The notes: generated from the sequence alone by a model not told the origin. A stretch of DNA of 64,000 nucleotides from Rhizobium sp. P38BS-XIX (GCF_012641435.1 NZ_JABAIJ010000001.1:1364001-1428000), one strand, 5' to 3'; counted from the stretch's first letter, positions 9,244 through 17,967 are shown. Numbers and translations: made by a program.

Positions 9244-9620
9244 CGATAGCGCCGATGGCTGATGACGCCGCCAATGATCCACAACGTCGACATCAGGGGC
9301 CAGACGGCAAACATCGTCAGCTTGGGATAGCCCACATTTTCGAGAAAACCATAGCTGAATGTGATCAGCGCCGTGCCGGCAAAAGCAAGCGAAAACGCCT
9401 CCAGCTGGATCTTGCGCTGCAACTCGTCGACGCGACGCAGCTGCCGCAGCACTGAAATCGCGATAAAAATCCCCGGCAGCATCGGCGCGAGAGATATCAC
9501 GGTTTTCCAGGAACCGTCTTCCACCATGCCATGATTGATCAGCCAAAGCGAAACGGTCAGCACGACGCAATAGGCGAATAGGCTGGCTCCGAGTTCCCTA
9601 AGATAGCGGTATCTTGCCAT
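9240..9620 (-). CDS. small membrane protein coupled to the XRE regulator
   Basis: A 126-residue protein with four predicted membrane segments: LFAYCVVLTVSLWLI, VISLAPMLPGIFIAISVL, FSLAFAGTALITFSYGFL and MFAVWPLMSTLWIIGGVI. It has a basic N-terminus (MARYRYLREL). I recognise no characterised family; the charged segment RQLRRVDELQRKIQLEAF between TM2 and TM3 is conserved-looking and recurs in short proteins found next to XRE regulators. The start ATG 9620 is chosen because AGGAGG lies 5 bases upstream; an upstream in-frame start at 9641 falls inside the operator and was rejected. It overlaps the regulator gene by 4 nt. Confidence 0.82.
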   Translation of the reverse strand: MARYRYLRELGASLFAYCVVLTVSLWLINHGMVEDGSWKTVISLAPMLPGIFIAISVLRQLRRVDELQRKIQLEAFSLAFAGTALITFSYGFLENVGYPKLTMFAVWPLMSTLWIIGGVISHRRYR

Positions 9621-9631
9621 AAGCGGCCTCC

Positions 9632-9687
9632 TGTAAAGCATGCTTTACATATGATGTCTCGAAACAGGATGTCAAGCATGCTTTACA
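9632..9687 (-). promoter_or_regulatory. promoter with paired 18-bp operators for the XRE/membrane unit
   Basis: TGTAAAGCATGCTTTACA at 9632-9649 is a perfect 18-bp palindrome, and 9670-9687 carries a second copy with one mismatch (TGTCAAGC in the left half), 38 bp away. On the minus strand a -35 TTGACA (9675-9670) lies in the distal copy and a -10 TATGTA (9651-9646) overlaps the proximal copy, with an 18-bp spacer. Operators covering both promoter elements are typical of repression, and autorepression by the downstream XRE protein is the simplest reading. The distal copy includes the stop codon of the neighbouring LysR gene. Confidence 0.8.
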
Positions 9688-10580
9688 TATCGCGAACGCT
9701 TCGCCTCATCGCTGATCCAGCCGATGACCGTCTCGACTGCCGTGGATTTCCGGTAGCGCGGCCAGACGAGATAGAAATCCATGGGGCCGCTCAGCGCACC
9801 CTGGCCGACCTGGATCAGTCGCCCTTCGGCCATGTCGCTCGCGACGAAATCGCGGTTGGCGAGCACGATGCCCTGCCCGGCAATGGCCGCCTCGATCGCA
9901 TGGGACGTCTGGTTGAAACTGATGCCCTTGTAGAATGCCTGAGCAGTTCCTCCGAAATGGCGCTCGATGAATTCGGGCCAGGAATTGTGGGCATCGTGAA
10001 GCAGCGCATAGTCCGCAAGCTCCTCCGTCGTTGTTGGCGGCTTGCGGCCAGACAAGAGGGCGGGGCTGCAAACGGCAATAATGTCCTGCTCGAAAAGCAA
10101 CTCCGTCGCCAACCCCGGCCCGAAGGGTGGCCGACCATAGCGGACGGCGAGATCCACTCCATCCGACTGAAAGCCGGACATCCGCTCAGTCGCCAGGATA
10201 TGAAGATCGAGATCGGGATGACGAGCCGTGAAATCCGGCAGGCGCGGAATCAGCCATTTCGACGCAAATGTCGGTGTGGTGCTGATGGTGAGCTTGACTG
10301 GTTGCGGCCGCAAGTCGCCTGTCGACTGGGCGATGATCTCGAAGGCACGTCTGATATCGGCGATATAGGCGCGTCCCTCGCCCGTCAAAACCAGGCTCCG
10401 CGGCATGCGCTCGAATAGTTTGACGCCGAGCTCTGCTTCAAGCCCGCGCACCTGCTGGGCCACGGCACCCTGCGTGACCCCAAGCTCCTCGGCGGCCAGC
10501 CTGAAGCTGCGATGCCGCGCCGCAACTTCAAAGGCTTTCAAGCCATTCAGAGAGGGAATTTTACCGAGGGATCCGTTCAT
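9672..10580 (-). CDS. LysR-family transcriptional regulator (GcvA-like)
   Basis: A 302-residue LysR-type regulator. The N-terminal winged HTH is LNGLKAFEVAARHRSFRLAA with the recognition part ELGVTQGAVAQQVRGLE, in the style of GcvA/AmpR regulators. The effector-binding periplasmic-binding-protein-like domain begins near residue 90 (VKLTISTTPTFASKWL). It is divergent from an SDR oxidoreductase gene with 123 bp between start codons, so it probably controls that gene. Its last codons overlap the distal operator of the XRE/membrane unit, so the two transcription units are physically interleaved. Confidence 0.9.
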   Translation of the reverse strand: MNGSLGKIPSLNGLKAFEVAARHRSFRLAAEELGVTQGAVAQQVRGLEAELGVKLFERMPRSLVLTGEGRAYIADIRRAFEIIAQSTGDLRPQPVKLTISTTPTFASKWLIPRLPDFTARHPDLDLHILATERMSGFQSDGVDLAVRYGRPPFGPGLATELLFEQDIIAVCSPALLSGRKPPTTTEELADYALLHDAHNSWPEFIERHFGGTAQAFYKGISFNQTSHAIEAAIAGQGIVLANRDFVASDMAEGRLIQVGQGALSGPMDFYLVWPRYRKSTAVETVIGWISDEAKRSRYVKHA

Positions 10581-10703
10581 GCGATAGTTTTTCTACTGGC
10601 ATCCAAGAGTTTAACTACTTCGTCTTCGTGCAAGGAAAATGATATTTCATCGGTAAGTTCGATACAATCAGCGCATTTGATCCAGTTGGAAGAGGAAAAA
10701 GAT
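10581..10703. promoter_or_regulatory. divergent LysR/SDR promoter region
   Basis: A 123-bp AT-rich intergenic region between divergent genes. TAGTT near 10585 and AACTA near 10613 are inverted, and TACAAT near 10662 could be a -10 for the SDR gene. LysR-type regulators usually bind such shared regions at T-N11-A sites; no unambiguous site was picked out. Confidence 0.4.
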
Positions 10704-11408
10704 ATGTCGGCACAAAAAGTGGCAATCATCACTGCAGGCGGCAGCGGCATGGGCGCGGAAAGTGCCAGACGCCTTGCCGCCGATGGCTTCAAGGTCGCAA
10801 TTCTCTCGTCCTCCGGAAAAGGCGAGGCCCTTGCCGCCGAGCTTGGCGGCATCGGCATTACGGGCTCCAATCAATCCAATGACGATCTCAAGCGTCTGGT
10901 CGATGCGACGATGGAGAAATGGGGACGCATCGATGTGTTGGTAAACAGTGCCGGCCATGGCCCCCGCGCTCAGATCCTTGAGATCACGGACGAGCAGTGG
11001 CACACCGGCCTGGACGTCTATCTGATGAACGTCATCCGTCCGGTCCGGCTGGTTGCTCCGATCATGCAGAGCCAAACATCCGGCGCGATCATCAATATTT
11101 CTACGGCCTGGGCGTTCGAACCCTCGGCGATGTTCCCGACTTCGGCCGTTTTCCGTGCCGGCCTTGCCTCCTACACGAAAATCTTCGCCGACACCTATGC
11201 GGCCGACAATGTTCGCATGAACAACGTGCTACCCGGGTGGATCGACAGCCTGCCTGCCACCGCGGAGCGCCGCGACAGCGTACCGATGAAGCGCTACGGC
11301 ACCAGTGCCGAAATTGCCGCGACCGTCGCCTTCCTGGCCTCCGATGGAGCAGGCTACATCACCGGCCAGAACCTCAAGGTCGACGGCGGATTGACCCGCT
11401 CGGTGTAG
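10704..11408 (+). CDS. SDR-family NAD(P)-dependent oxidoreductase
   Basis: A 234-residue classical short-chain dehydrogenase. The cofactor-binding glycine motif is TAGGSGMGAE (residues about 10-19) and the structural motif is NSAGHGP. The usual catalytic region is altered: SGAIINISTAWAFEP is followed by SAVFRAGLASYTKIFA, so the canonical Tyr-x3-Lys reads F-R-A-G-L. The normal Tyr and Lys are therefore missing at the expected place. The protein may be non-catalytic or use a different mechanism. The start ATG 10704 has AGAGGAAAAAG upstream. It is divergent from a LysR regulator, and the substrate is unknown. Confidence 0.85.
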   Translation: MSAQKVAIITAGGSGMGAESARRLAADGFKVAILSSSGKGEALAAELGGIGITGSNQSNDDLKRLVDATMEKWGRIDVLVNSAGHGPRAQILEITDEQWHTGLDVYLMNVIRPVRLVAPIMQSQTSGAIINISTAWAFEPSAMFPTSAVFRAGLASYTKIFADTYAADNVRMNNVLPGWIDSLPATAERRDSVPMKRYGTSAEIAATVAFLASDGAGYITGQNLKVDGGLTRSV

Positions 11409-11433
11409 TCCAGGCGGAAAATCGAAGCAGGCC

Positions 11434-11461
11434 GCGTCGGCTTTTTCACTCAGGCCGACGC
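11434..11461. terminator. bidirectional inverted repeat between convergent genes
   Basis: GCGTCGGC at 11434-11441 pairs with GCCGACGC at 11454-11461 with a 12-nt loop containing TTTTT. It lies between the stop codons of the convergent SDR and DUF805 genes and probably ends one or both transcripts. Confidence 0.45.
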
Positions 11462-12012
11462 TAGCTCTTGAGGCCGCGTTGACCGAAACTGGCCCTCTTG
11501 CCGGCAGCTGTCGTTCTCGCTGGCGCAGCATATGCAGTTGGAGTTTGTTGAGGCACAGCCTTGGAATCGTCTGTTCCCGCATGCGTGAAAAAATCGCTCC
11601 GGGTCCATAAGAGCAGAACGCAATAGAACATTCCCAATGCGCGATATACTTCCTGGAGCGCTGTTGACATTGATGCGGCAGGCATCAGTAGCCATGAAAC
11701 CGTCACGGCGACATAAGTCGATAACAACAAGAGAGCGACACCGCGTGATCGGATGCCCAAGTCACGTATTCTGGCGGCCTGGAGACTCAAATCCATCCAT
11801 AGAAACGGAGCGAAGAGGAGCATGAAGGGCAAGAATGCCAGAGGCGAGGAGAAGACCGGTTTTCCATGACTGGCAAATGCCATAACGGAAAACAGAAGCA
11901 CAAGCACGATACCGCCCACAGCGCTGATAGCAAGACGCCACAAGAGATACTGCCCGCGCGTCAGACGCCCCTGAAAACAAAAAAGAACTTCAATCACGCG
12001 ATTACCCCCCAC
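11461..12012 (-). CDS. DUF805-family inner-membrane protein
   Basis: About 183 residues with three or four membrane segments. The DUF805 signature is the N-terminal LFCFQGRLTRGQYLLWRL, where a cytoplasmic FxGRxxRxxYW-type motif precedes TM1, and the mid-protein segment RIRDLGIRSRG. Function is unknown in the family. The C-terminal 40 residues are polar and Ala/Pro-rich. The start is uncertain: GTG 12012, or GTG 11997 (VIEVLFCFQGR) with a G-rich run just upstream. The second is closer to the usual family N-terminus. Confidence 0.82.
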   Translation of the reverse strand: MGGNRVIEVLFCFQGRLTRGQYLLWRLAISAVGGIVLVLLFSVMAFASHGKPVFSSPLAFLPFMLLFAPFLWMDLSLQAARIRDLGIRSRGVALLLLSTYVAVTVSWLLMPAASMSTALQEVYRALGMFYCVLLLWTRSDFFTHAGTDDSKAVPQQTPTAYAAPARTTAAGKRASFGQRGLKS

Positions 12013-12347
12013 GCGATCCCCAACGATTGCACCACAGCATGCAGGCCCTTAGGCCCCATGAAGGTTTCATCTCAAATTTTATCGAAGGGGCAACTTTAAG
12101 GTTTTGTGCCACAAGCCCAGCTGCTTCTTCGGTCCATTGCGCATTTTTTCAATACCGGCGCTCGGCTCCGCAAAAGACATGACCTCACTTGTCGCCAAGG
12201 CGCTGGGTCTTCGTGGAGGCGCAAAGACCTATCCCTCAGTTCGGCGTCACGAATTGCTTTTTTGCACTGCACACGTTAGACAACCCGCCACATTCAGGGG
12301 ATGGAAACGGGCGGTGTGGGCGGACCTGCCTCGGGAGGATTGCCACG
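12013..12347. other. intergenic region upstream of panC
   Basis: A 335-bp gap between divergent DUF805 and panC genes. The only thing I can point to is a strong Shine-Dalgarno (GGGAGGA) just before panC. No RNA gene, repeat or clear operator was found. Confidence 0.5.
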
Positions 12348-13223
12348 ATGGACGTCATCACCACGATAGCTGCCTTGCGCGAACGGCTGACGGAGCATCG
12401 CAAGGCAGGCAAGCGTATAGGCCTGGTGCCGACCATGGGTTATCTGCATGCCGGACACATGGAGCTTGTGTCCCGTGCCAAGGCAGAAAATGACGTCGTC
12501 GTTACCTCCATCTTCGTCAATCCGCTGCAGTTCGGCGCCAATGAGGATCTGGCGAAATATCCGCGCGATCTTGAGCGTGATAGCGCCATGCTCCGTGGTG
12601 CGGGCGTAGATTATCTTTTCGCCCCCGGCGTCACGGATATGTACCCGCGTCCGATGGAAACCGTCGTCGATGTGCCGAAGCTAGGTGCCGAGCTGGAGGG
12701 CACGGTTCGCCCGGGCCATTTTGCCGGTGTTGCCACTGTCGTCACGAAGCTCTTCAATATCGTCCAGCCCGACAGCGCCTACTTCGGCGAGAAGGATTAT
12801 CAGCAGGTCGCGGTCATCCGGCGCATGGTCGAAGATCTGGCGCAGCCCGTTCGTGTCGTGCCGGTGCCGACCGTGCGTGATGCCGATGGTCTCGCCCTCT
12901 CTTCGCGCAACGTCTACCTCTCCGGGCAAGAACGCGCAGCCGCTGTTATCGTCCCCAAGACACTTGCGGAAGCCGAACGGCTATACGAGTTCGGTGCGAA
13001 CGATCCGGCAGCATTTGAGGAGGCTCTCAGCGCCTTCATCGAAAGCGAACCGCTGGCGACAGCGGAAGTCGCCGCCGTTCGGCATCCGGACACGTTGGAG
13101 ACGCTGACGACACTTCAAGGTCATCCCGTTCTGATCGCGCTCTTCGTGCGCATCGGCACCACCCGCCTGCTCGACAATCGCGTTATCGGCCGCAAGCCGT
13201 CCACCAGTGAAGGGATCGCTTGA
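12348..13223 (+). CDS. panC: pantothenate synthetase
   Basis: A 291-residue cytosolic enzyme that joins pantoate and beta-alanine using ATP, the last step of pantothenate (vitamin B5) synthesis. The nucleotidyltransferase HIGH-type motif is HAGH (residues 34-37) in [14 protein letters not shown]. The pantoate/ATP-binding region [19 protein letters not shown] and the KMSKS-like LSSRNVYLS are intact. The start ATG 12348 follows GGGAGGA; longer in-frame starts add a sequence with no homology pattern. Its stop is one base before panB, so the two form an operon. Confidence 0.97.
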   Translation: MDVITTIAALRERLTEHRKAGKRIGLVPTMGYLHAGHMELVSRAKAENDVVVTSIFVNPLQFGANEDLAKYPRDLERDSAMLRGAGVDYLFAPGVTDMYPRPMETVVDVPKLGAELEGTVRPGHFAGVATVVTKLFNIVQPDSAYFGEKDYQQVAVIRRMVEDLAQPVRVVPVPTVRDADGLALSSRNVYLSGQERAAAVIVPKTLAEAERLYEFGANDPAAFEEALSAFIESEPLATAEVAAVRHPDTLETLTTLQGHPVLIALFVRIGTTRLLDNRVIGRKPSTSEGIA

Positions 13224-13224
13224 G

Positions 13225-14046
13225 ATGAGCACCGTCGGACACACCAGGCGCGCCACGCCCGCTGCCATCGAGGCTATGAAGGGCCAGCGCCTCATCGTCA
13301 GCCTGACCGCCTACACGACGCCGATTGCCCGTCTCCTCGACCCGCATTGTGACCTGCTTCTGGTCGGGGATTCCCTCGGCATGGTCCTCTATGGGCTGGA
13401 AACGACGGTTGGCGTCACCATGGAGATGATGATTGCGCATGGCCAGGCCGTCATGCGCGGCGCAAACCATGCCTGCGTCATCGTCGATCTACCCTTCGGC
13501 TCCTATCAGGAATCGAAGGAGCAAGCCTTCCGCAGTGCGGCTCGCATTCTGAAGGAAACCGGCTGCGATGGCGTGAAGCTGGAAGGTGGTGAGGAAATGG
13601 CGGCGACCGTGGCGTTTCTGACCAGTCGCGGCGTTCCGGTCTTCGGACATATCGGACTGATGCCACAGCAGGTGAACACGACAGGCGGTTATCGCTCGCT
13701 CGGTCGTTCCGAGAAGGAAGCCGAGAAGATACGCCGCGATGCACACGCCATCGCCGAAGCTGGCGCTTTCGCCATGGTGATCGAGGGCACGGTCGAGCCC
13801 CTCGCCCGCGAAATTACCGCCTCCGTCGCAATCCCCACCATAGGCATCGGCGCATCCGCAGCCTGCGACGGGCAGATCCTCGTTTCCGACGACATGCTCG
13901 GTCTGTTCAGCGATTTCAAGCCGCGCTTCGTCAAACATTTCGCAGAGCTGGCGCCCATGGTCTCCAAGGCCGCGGAAGCCTATGCCGAAGAAGTGAAGGC
14001 CCGTACGTTTCCCGCGCTGGAGCACACATTCCAGCCGAAAAAGTAA
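13225..14046 (+). CDS. panB: 3-methyl-2-oxobutanoate hydroxymethyltransferase
   Basis: A 273-residue TIM-barrel enzyme that transfers a hydroxymethyl group from methylene-tetrahydrofolate to alpha-ketoisovalerate, making ketopantoate. Visible motifs are [13 protein letters not shown] (metal/substrate site), [16 protein letters not shown] and [10 protein letters not shown], with the catalytic Glu. The ATG at 13225 uses the Shine-Dalgarno GAAGGGA embedded in the end of panC; the gap to panC is 1 nt. panC-panB lacks panD and panE here, as is common in rhizobia. Confidence 0.97.
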   Translation: MSTVGHTRRATPAAIEAMKGQRLIVSLTAYTTPIARLLDPHCDLLLVGDSLGMVLYGLETTVGVTMEMMIAHGQAVMRGANHACVIVDLPFGSYQESKEQAFRSAARILKETGCDGVKLEGGEEMAATVAFLTSRGVPVFGHIGLMPQQVNTTGGYRSLGRSEKEAEKIRRDAHAIAEAGAFAMVIEGTVEPLAREITASVAIPTIGIGASAACDGQILVSDDMLGLFSDFKPRFVKHFAELAPMVSKAAEAYAEEVKARTFPALEHTFQPKK

Positions 14047-14053
14047 GGTGAGA

Positions 14054-14305
14054 TCAGTCCTTCGCCGGCTCTTTTTCCAGCAGATAGATCGCCTCGCCGA
14101 AATCGTCCATCTTGCTCATCAACGCTGCATGAGCATCTCGCAGACCCTGATTGTAGTAGTAGGGTCCGATCTCGCTGGTGAAGAAATCGAGCAGGAACTC
14201 GCCGGGCAAAGTCCCGAGTGTCTGGTCCAGTTCATCGGCGAAATAGCGCTGAAGGCGGGCGACGATGGCGGCCTTCTCTTCCTTCGTGAAAGTTATCTTC
14301 TGCAT
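14054..14305 (-). CDS. DUF2164-family protein
   Basis: A small cytosolic protein of 83 residues. The family pattern is MQKITFTKEEKAAIVARLQR, then YFADELDQTLGTLPGEFLLD and FFTSEIGPYYYNQGLRDA. DUF2164 has no assigned function. The start ATG 14305 follows a good Shine-Dalgarno (GGGAGGA), and a longer frame to 14368 was rejected. It is convergent with panB, 7 bp away. Confidence 0.85.
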   Translation of the reverse strand: MQKITFTKEEKAAIVARLQRYFADELDQTLGTLPGEFLLDFFTSEIGPYYYNQGLRDAHAALMSKMDDFGEAIYLLEKEPAKD

Positions 14306-14535
14306 TCTTCCTCCCGGTTTGCTCGCGAAACCAGCGAATGGCTTCAACGAAATCAATTGACCCATCAACTAAATTCAATTGCTGGCTCGACACGCACCGC
14401 TTACACGTCCCGCCATTGAACAGCGCGCAAGCCTATGCGCAAGGGGCAACCATCGTTGTGCTCCATGCGGGCTTCGCACCCTCGACATCGCACCCCCGAG
14501 CATTGCCGGGCTTTCCATGAAGGACAAAGCGGACC

Positions 14536-15258
14536 ATGAGTCGCGCGGAATTTCTTGACGGGTTGAAGGGTGGCATTCCCGTCGGCCTAGCTGCCGCACC
14601 CTTCGGCGCCCTGTTCGGCGCGCTGGCGCGCGATCAGGGCATGTCTCTCGGCGAATTGACCCTGATGAGCGGCACCGTCTATGCCGGCGCCAGCCAGATG
14701 GTCGGACTGGATCTCTTCGGTCACAACGTTCAGGCTTGGCTGATCGTGCTGTCGATCCTGGCGGTGAATTTCCGTCACGTGCTCTATTCCGCTGCGATCG
14801 CGCGCTACATCAGGCATTTTTCGCTAGTCGAGAAGTTCTTCACTTTCTTTCTGCTGGTCGATCCGCAATTTGCCGAAACCATCAAGCGCCACGAAAGCGG
14901 TAAGCCGGTGACCTTTGCCTGGTATTTCGGCTTCGCCGCGATGATCTATATCCCCTGGGTGGTCGTCAGCCTGATCGGCGGCCTTCTCGGGAGCCTGATC
15001 GGTGATCCGAAATCCATCGGCCTCGACATCCTCCTGCCGATCTATTTCCTCGGGATCGTCATGGGCTTCCGCAAGCGCGATAACTTCCTGCCGGTCGTCG
15101 CCGCGAGCGCGATAGCTTCGGCCATCGCTCATCGTTATGTGGGTTCGCCCTGGCATGTCAGCATCGGCGCGCTGGCAGGCATCATCCTTGCCGCGGTGCT
15201 GCCGCCGGTAAAGGCGAACCGCAAACCCGACATAGCGCACGAAAGCCACGAGGTCTGA
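14536..15258 (+). CDS. azlC: AzlC-family branched-chain amino acid exporter, large subunit
   Basis: A 240-residue inner-membrane protein of the AzlC (LIV-E) family, which with AzlD exports branched-chain amino acids or analogues. The signature is the N-terminal GGIPVGLAAAPFGALFGALA followed by LTLMSGTVYAGASQM, and the segment AVNFRHVLYSAAIARYI. Seven or so membrane segments follow. The ATG 14536 is 10 bases after AAGGACA. The azlD gene follows after 2 nt, so the two are co-transcribed. Confidence 0.93.
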   Translation: MSRAEFLDGLKGGIPVGLAAAPFGALFGALARDQGMSLGELTLMSGTVYAGASQMVGLDLFGHNVQAWLIVLSILAVNFRHVLYSAAIARYIRHFSLVEKFFTFFLLVDPQFAETIKRHESGKPVTFAWYFGFAAMIYIPWVVVSLIGGLLGSLIGDPKSIGLDILLPIYFLGIVMGFRKRDNFLPVVAASAIASAIAHRYVGSPWHVSIGALAGIILAAVLPPVKANRKPDIAHESHEV

Positions 15259-15260
15259 CC

Positions 15261-15572
15261 ATGCTCGACTTCAATCCGCATATGGTCATGCTGATTGCCG
15301 CCGCAGCCGTGGTGACTTTCCTGACACGCATCGGCGGCTATATCCTGATCGTCAAGATGACGCGCATTCCGCCACGCGTCGAAGCAGCACTGAATGCCGT
15401 GCCCGCCGCCGTATTGACAACACTCGTCGCACCCGCCTTTTTCATTGGCGGTTGGGACACCAAGGTGGCGATGCTCGCGGCTCTTCTTGTCGGCCTACGC
15501 TATCCCTCGACCTATATGCTGGTTGCCGGATGGATCGTCGTTATGGCGTGGCGCCATTCCATCGGCGCGTGA
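15261..15572 (+). CDS. azlD: AzlD-family branched-chain amino acid exporter, small subunit
   Basis: A 103-residue membrane protein with three or four hydrophobic segments, the small partner of AzlC. The family pattern VTFLTRIGGYILIVKM and the segment ALNAVPAAVLTTLVAPAFF are visible. It lies 2 nt after azlC and is followed by a hairpin terminator. Confidence 0.93.
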   Translation: MLDFNPHMVMLIAAAAVVTFLTRIGGYILIVKMTRIPPRVEAALNAVPAAVLTTLVAPAFFIGGWDTKVAMLAALLVGLRYPSTYMLVAGWIVVMAWRHSIGA

Positions 15573-15584
15573 GGCACCAAGAAT

Positions 15585-15618
15585 CCCACCCCGTGGAAAC
15601 GGGATGGGGTCCATTTTT
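15585..15618 (+). terminator. terminator after azlCD
   Basis: CCCACCCCGT (15585-15594) pairs with ACGGGATGGG (15599-15608) with one mismatch, a GGAA tetraloop and a TTTTT run at 15614-15618. It also abuts the 3' end of the convergent aminopeptidase gene. Confidence 0.7.
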
Positions 15619-17453
15619 CAATGATGAAGTGCGAGCGTGGCATTCTCCAGCCATGCCCGAACATCATGATCGTGGATCAGCGGCATCAGCGCCTCGCGCG
15701 TCCGCACGTGATATTCGTTCAGCCAATGCAGTTCATCATGCGTCAGCAGTTCAACGAGCACCAGGCTCCGGTCGATCGGGCAGAAGGTCAGTGTCTCGAA
15801 GCCCAGCATCGGCATATCGCCGCCTTCGATCTCCTCCGGATCACGGATGAAGATCAGGTTTTCGATACGGATGCCGAAATGGCCCGGACGATAATAGCCC
15901 GGCTCGTTGGAGAGGATCATGCCGGGCAGCAATTCCTGCACGGCAAGGCGAGCGATGCGCTGCGGCCCCTCGTGCACGGAAAGATAGGATCCGACGCCGT
16001 GGCCGGTGCCATGGGCGAAATCGACGCCCGCCTTCCAGAGTGCGATGCGCGCCAGCGGATCGAGATCGCAGCCGCGCGTACCCTTCGGAAAACGCGCCGT
16101 GCTGATGGCGATCATGCCCTTCAGCACCAAAGTAAAGAGACGCTTGTGCTCTTCTGAAACTGTGCCGATACCGACCGTGCGGGTAATATCTGTGGTGCCG
16201 TTGATGTATTGCGCACCTGAATCGATCAGGAACAGTTCACCGGCCTGGATCAGCCGGTCGCTCTCCGTGGTCACACGATAATGCATGATAGCCGCATGTT
16301 CGCCGGCGCCGGAGATCGTGTCGAAAGAAATATCCTTCAGCGGGTTCTGCATGCTTTCGCCGACGCGCGCGCGGCAAGCTTCCAGCCGTTCGGCAGCGGC
16401 GATTTCCGTCACCGTGCCTGGCTTGCTCGTCTCGAGCCAGTAGAGGAATTCGACCATGGCGGCACCATCCTGCAGGTGTGCTGCGGCCGAGCCGTTAATT
16501 TCCGCCGCATTCTTGCAGGCGCGCGGTAGCTTGGCGGGATCATTGCCCTCGACCACCTCCCCGCCGCCGTGACGGATGATATCCGTGAGCGCATAGGAAG
16601 CGAGATCGGGATCGACCAGGATGCGCGCACCGTTGGCCGCCGCCTCGGACAGACGCTTGCCGAGTTCGGAAGGCGGCAACTGCTTGCAGATCTGCGCGAG
16701 ATAGGCTTCCGCCTCGACCTTGGTCTTGCGCTTGTCGAGAAAGAGCTCAGCGGAACCTTTGGCGTAGATGATCGCGCGGGCCAACGGATGCGGCGTGTGC
16801 GGAACGTCGCTGCCGCGGATGTTGAAGATCCAGGCGACCGAGGATGGATCGGTGATCAGCGCCGCCTTCAGATTTTTCTCTTTGAGACCGCTGGCAATCG
16901 CCGCCAGCTTGTCCTTGGCGAGAACGCCCGCCTGAGCGATATCCTGAATGATAACGTTGCCCAGCGGCTCGGCCGGCCGATCTGCCCAGAGCTTGTCGAG
17001 CGGATTGTGCGGCAGGAAGACGAGCTTCCCGTCAATCTCGGCCAGCGCTTTTTCCAGTCGGCGCACTTCGGCGCCCGTATGCAGCCATGGATCGATGCCG
17101 AGCCGGAAGCCTTTCTTCGCATGGCGCGGCAGCCAGATATGCGCCGGTTCGTTCACAAGGTCACCACCGGTGAACACGGTGCCATCCACCTGCTCGGCAA
17201 GCTGCGTCACATAGCGACCATCGACGAAAACGACGGCCTGAGAGTGTGTCACAAGCGCAACACCCGCCGATCCAGTGAAGCCCGTTAGCCATGCCAGACG
17301 CTCCGAGCACTTGGGTACATACTCGCCCTGATACTCGTCGGCACGCGGCACGAGGAAGCCGTCAATGCCGAGATCGCTAAAGGCGGCACGCAGACCGGCA
17401 ACGCGCTCGCGGCCGAATTGCGGGGTGGATGTGACATCGAAAGACTGAAACAT
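15618..17453 (-). CDS. aminopeptidase P-family Xaa-Pro aminopeptidase
   Basis: A 611-residue cytosolic M24B metallopeptidase that releases the N-terminal residue before proline. It has the three-domain plan of long eukaryote-like aminopeptidase P: two creatinase N-like domains and a pita-bread catalytic domain from about 320. The dinuclear metal ligands are the Asp in LIDSGAQYINGTTDITRTVG, the His in HGTGHGVGSYLSVHEGPQ and the Glu residues in LSNEPGYYRPGHFGIRIENL. The length fits the long subgroup (about 600), and the catalytic residues look intact. Monocistronic. Confidence 0.95.
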   Translation of the reverse strand: MFQSFDVTSTPQFGRERVAGLRAAFSDLGIDGFLVPRADEYQGEYVPKCSERLAWLTGFTGSAGVALVTHSQAVVFVDGRYVTQLAEQVDGTVFTGGDLVNEPAHIWLPRHAKKGFRLGIDPWLHTGAEVRRLEKALAEIDGKLVFLPHNPLDKLWADRPAEPLGNVIIQDIAQAGVLAKDKLAAIASGLKEKNLKAALITDPSSVAWIFNIRGSDVPHTPHPLARAIIYAKGSAELFLDKRKTKVEAEAYLAQICKQLPPSELGKRLSEAAANGARILVDPDLASYALTDIIRHGGGEVVEGNDPAKLPRACKNAAEINGSAAAHLQDGAAMVEFLYWLETSKPGTVTEIAAAERLEACRARVGESMQNPLKDISFDTISGAGEHAAIMHYRVTTESDRLIQAGELFLIDSGAQYINGTTDITRTVGIGTVSEEHKRLFTLVLKGMIAISTARFPKGTRGCDLDPLARIALWKAGVDFAHGTGHGVGSYLSVHEGPQRIARLAVQELLPGMILSNEPGYYRPGHFGIRIENLIFIRDPEEIEGGDMPMLGFETLTFCPIDRSLVLVELLTHDELHWLNEYHVRTREALMPLIHDHDVRAWLENATLALHH

Positions 17454-17792
17454 GAGCTGATCCGAAGCTATAGAGAATCCGTGAAACTGAATGCTGCCAG
17501 TATGTTAGAGCATGACGACCGGAAGTGCGACGTGATTTTGGATCATCGCGACGATATGCGCGTTCATGGCGCTACTGGGTCTGCCGCAGGACCATCCCTT
17601 GGGCTGGGCTGTTAACGAATCCGCCCATTTCATGAGCATCACCAATCAAATGTGACATCTTCACGGCACGAAACATGCATATCGCGCATAGCTCCCATGA
17701 AACCTCCCCCCTGCCACACTGAAGGGCGAATCGCTATATCCGGCGCATCGAACGGGGTTCACGAAGAACCCGACCAAAAAGGACTTAAGACT
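17454..17792. other. intergenic region before the Cuckoo-like locus
   Basis: This gap of about 340 bp holds a degenerate Rhizobiales-type repeat (17503-17545) and the inverted repeat GGGTTC/GAACCC near 17757-17774, just before the small ORF's Shine-Dalgarno. A possible heat-shock-like promoter (CTTG ... CCCATTT near 17593-17631) has too long a spacer to be convincing. Confidence 0.5.
17503..17545. repeat. degenerate intergenic repeat, copy 1
   Basis: A 43-nt segment that aligns without gaps to 26487-26529, sharing the blocks TTAGAGCA, AAGTGCGA and TTTT at the same spacing (about 28 of 43 positions identical). I recognise the pattern as that of short palindromic intergenic repeats common in rhizobial chromosomes. 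The genome-wide copy number cannot be checked here. Confidence 0.5.
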
Positions 17793-17933
17793 ATGCCTAT
17801 CTCCCGCTCCGCATATGTTAGCCCGGCGCTGGCTGGCGAGCGTCGCACCGTACGCCACTCTGTCGGTTCGCTTCGTCAGCTCGAAGTTGAAACGTCGAAG
17901 GCAATCGGCGCAAGCCGTGGCGATCGCCACTAA
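17793..17933 (+). CDS. small protein upstream of anti-SD hairpins, weakly DUF1127-like
   Basis: A 46-residue ORF beginning MPISRSAYVS with a good Shine-Dalgarno (AAGGA, 9 bases upstream). Its C-terminal half, LRQLEVETSKAIGASRGDRH, resembles the DUF1127 tail pattern L..L......DIG.SR.DI in spacing and in the IG..R.D core, but the N-terminus does not clearly match. In Rhodobacter a DUF1127 ORF (CcaF1) precedes the CcsR RNAs in one transcript, and the same order occurs here. The resemblance of the protein alone is weak; the context raises it. Confidence 0.55.
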   Translation: MPISRSAYVSPALAGERRTVRHSVGSLRQLEVETSKAIGASRGDRH

Positions 17934-17967
17934 CAGTTTGCCAAGCTACGCGTTCTACGACGATCGC

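Noticed and set aside
17593..17631. Heat-shock (RpoH) promoter before the Cuckoo-like locus: CTTG ... CCCATTT
   Set aside because: The spacer is about 22 bases, longer than accepted for RpoH promoters, so it is only noted.
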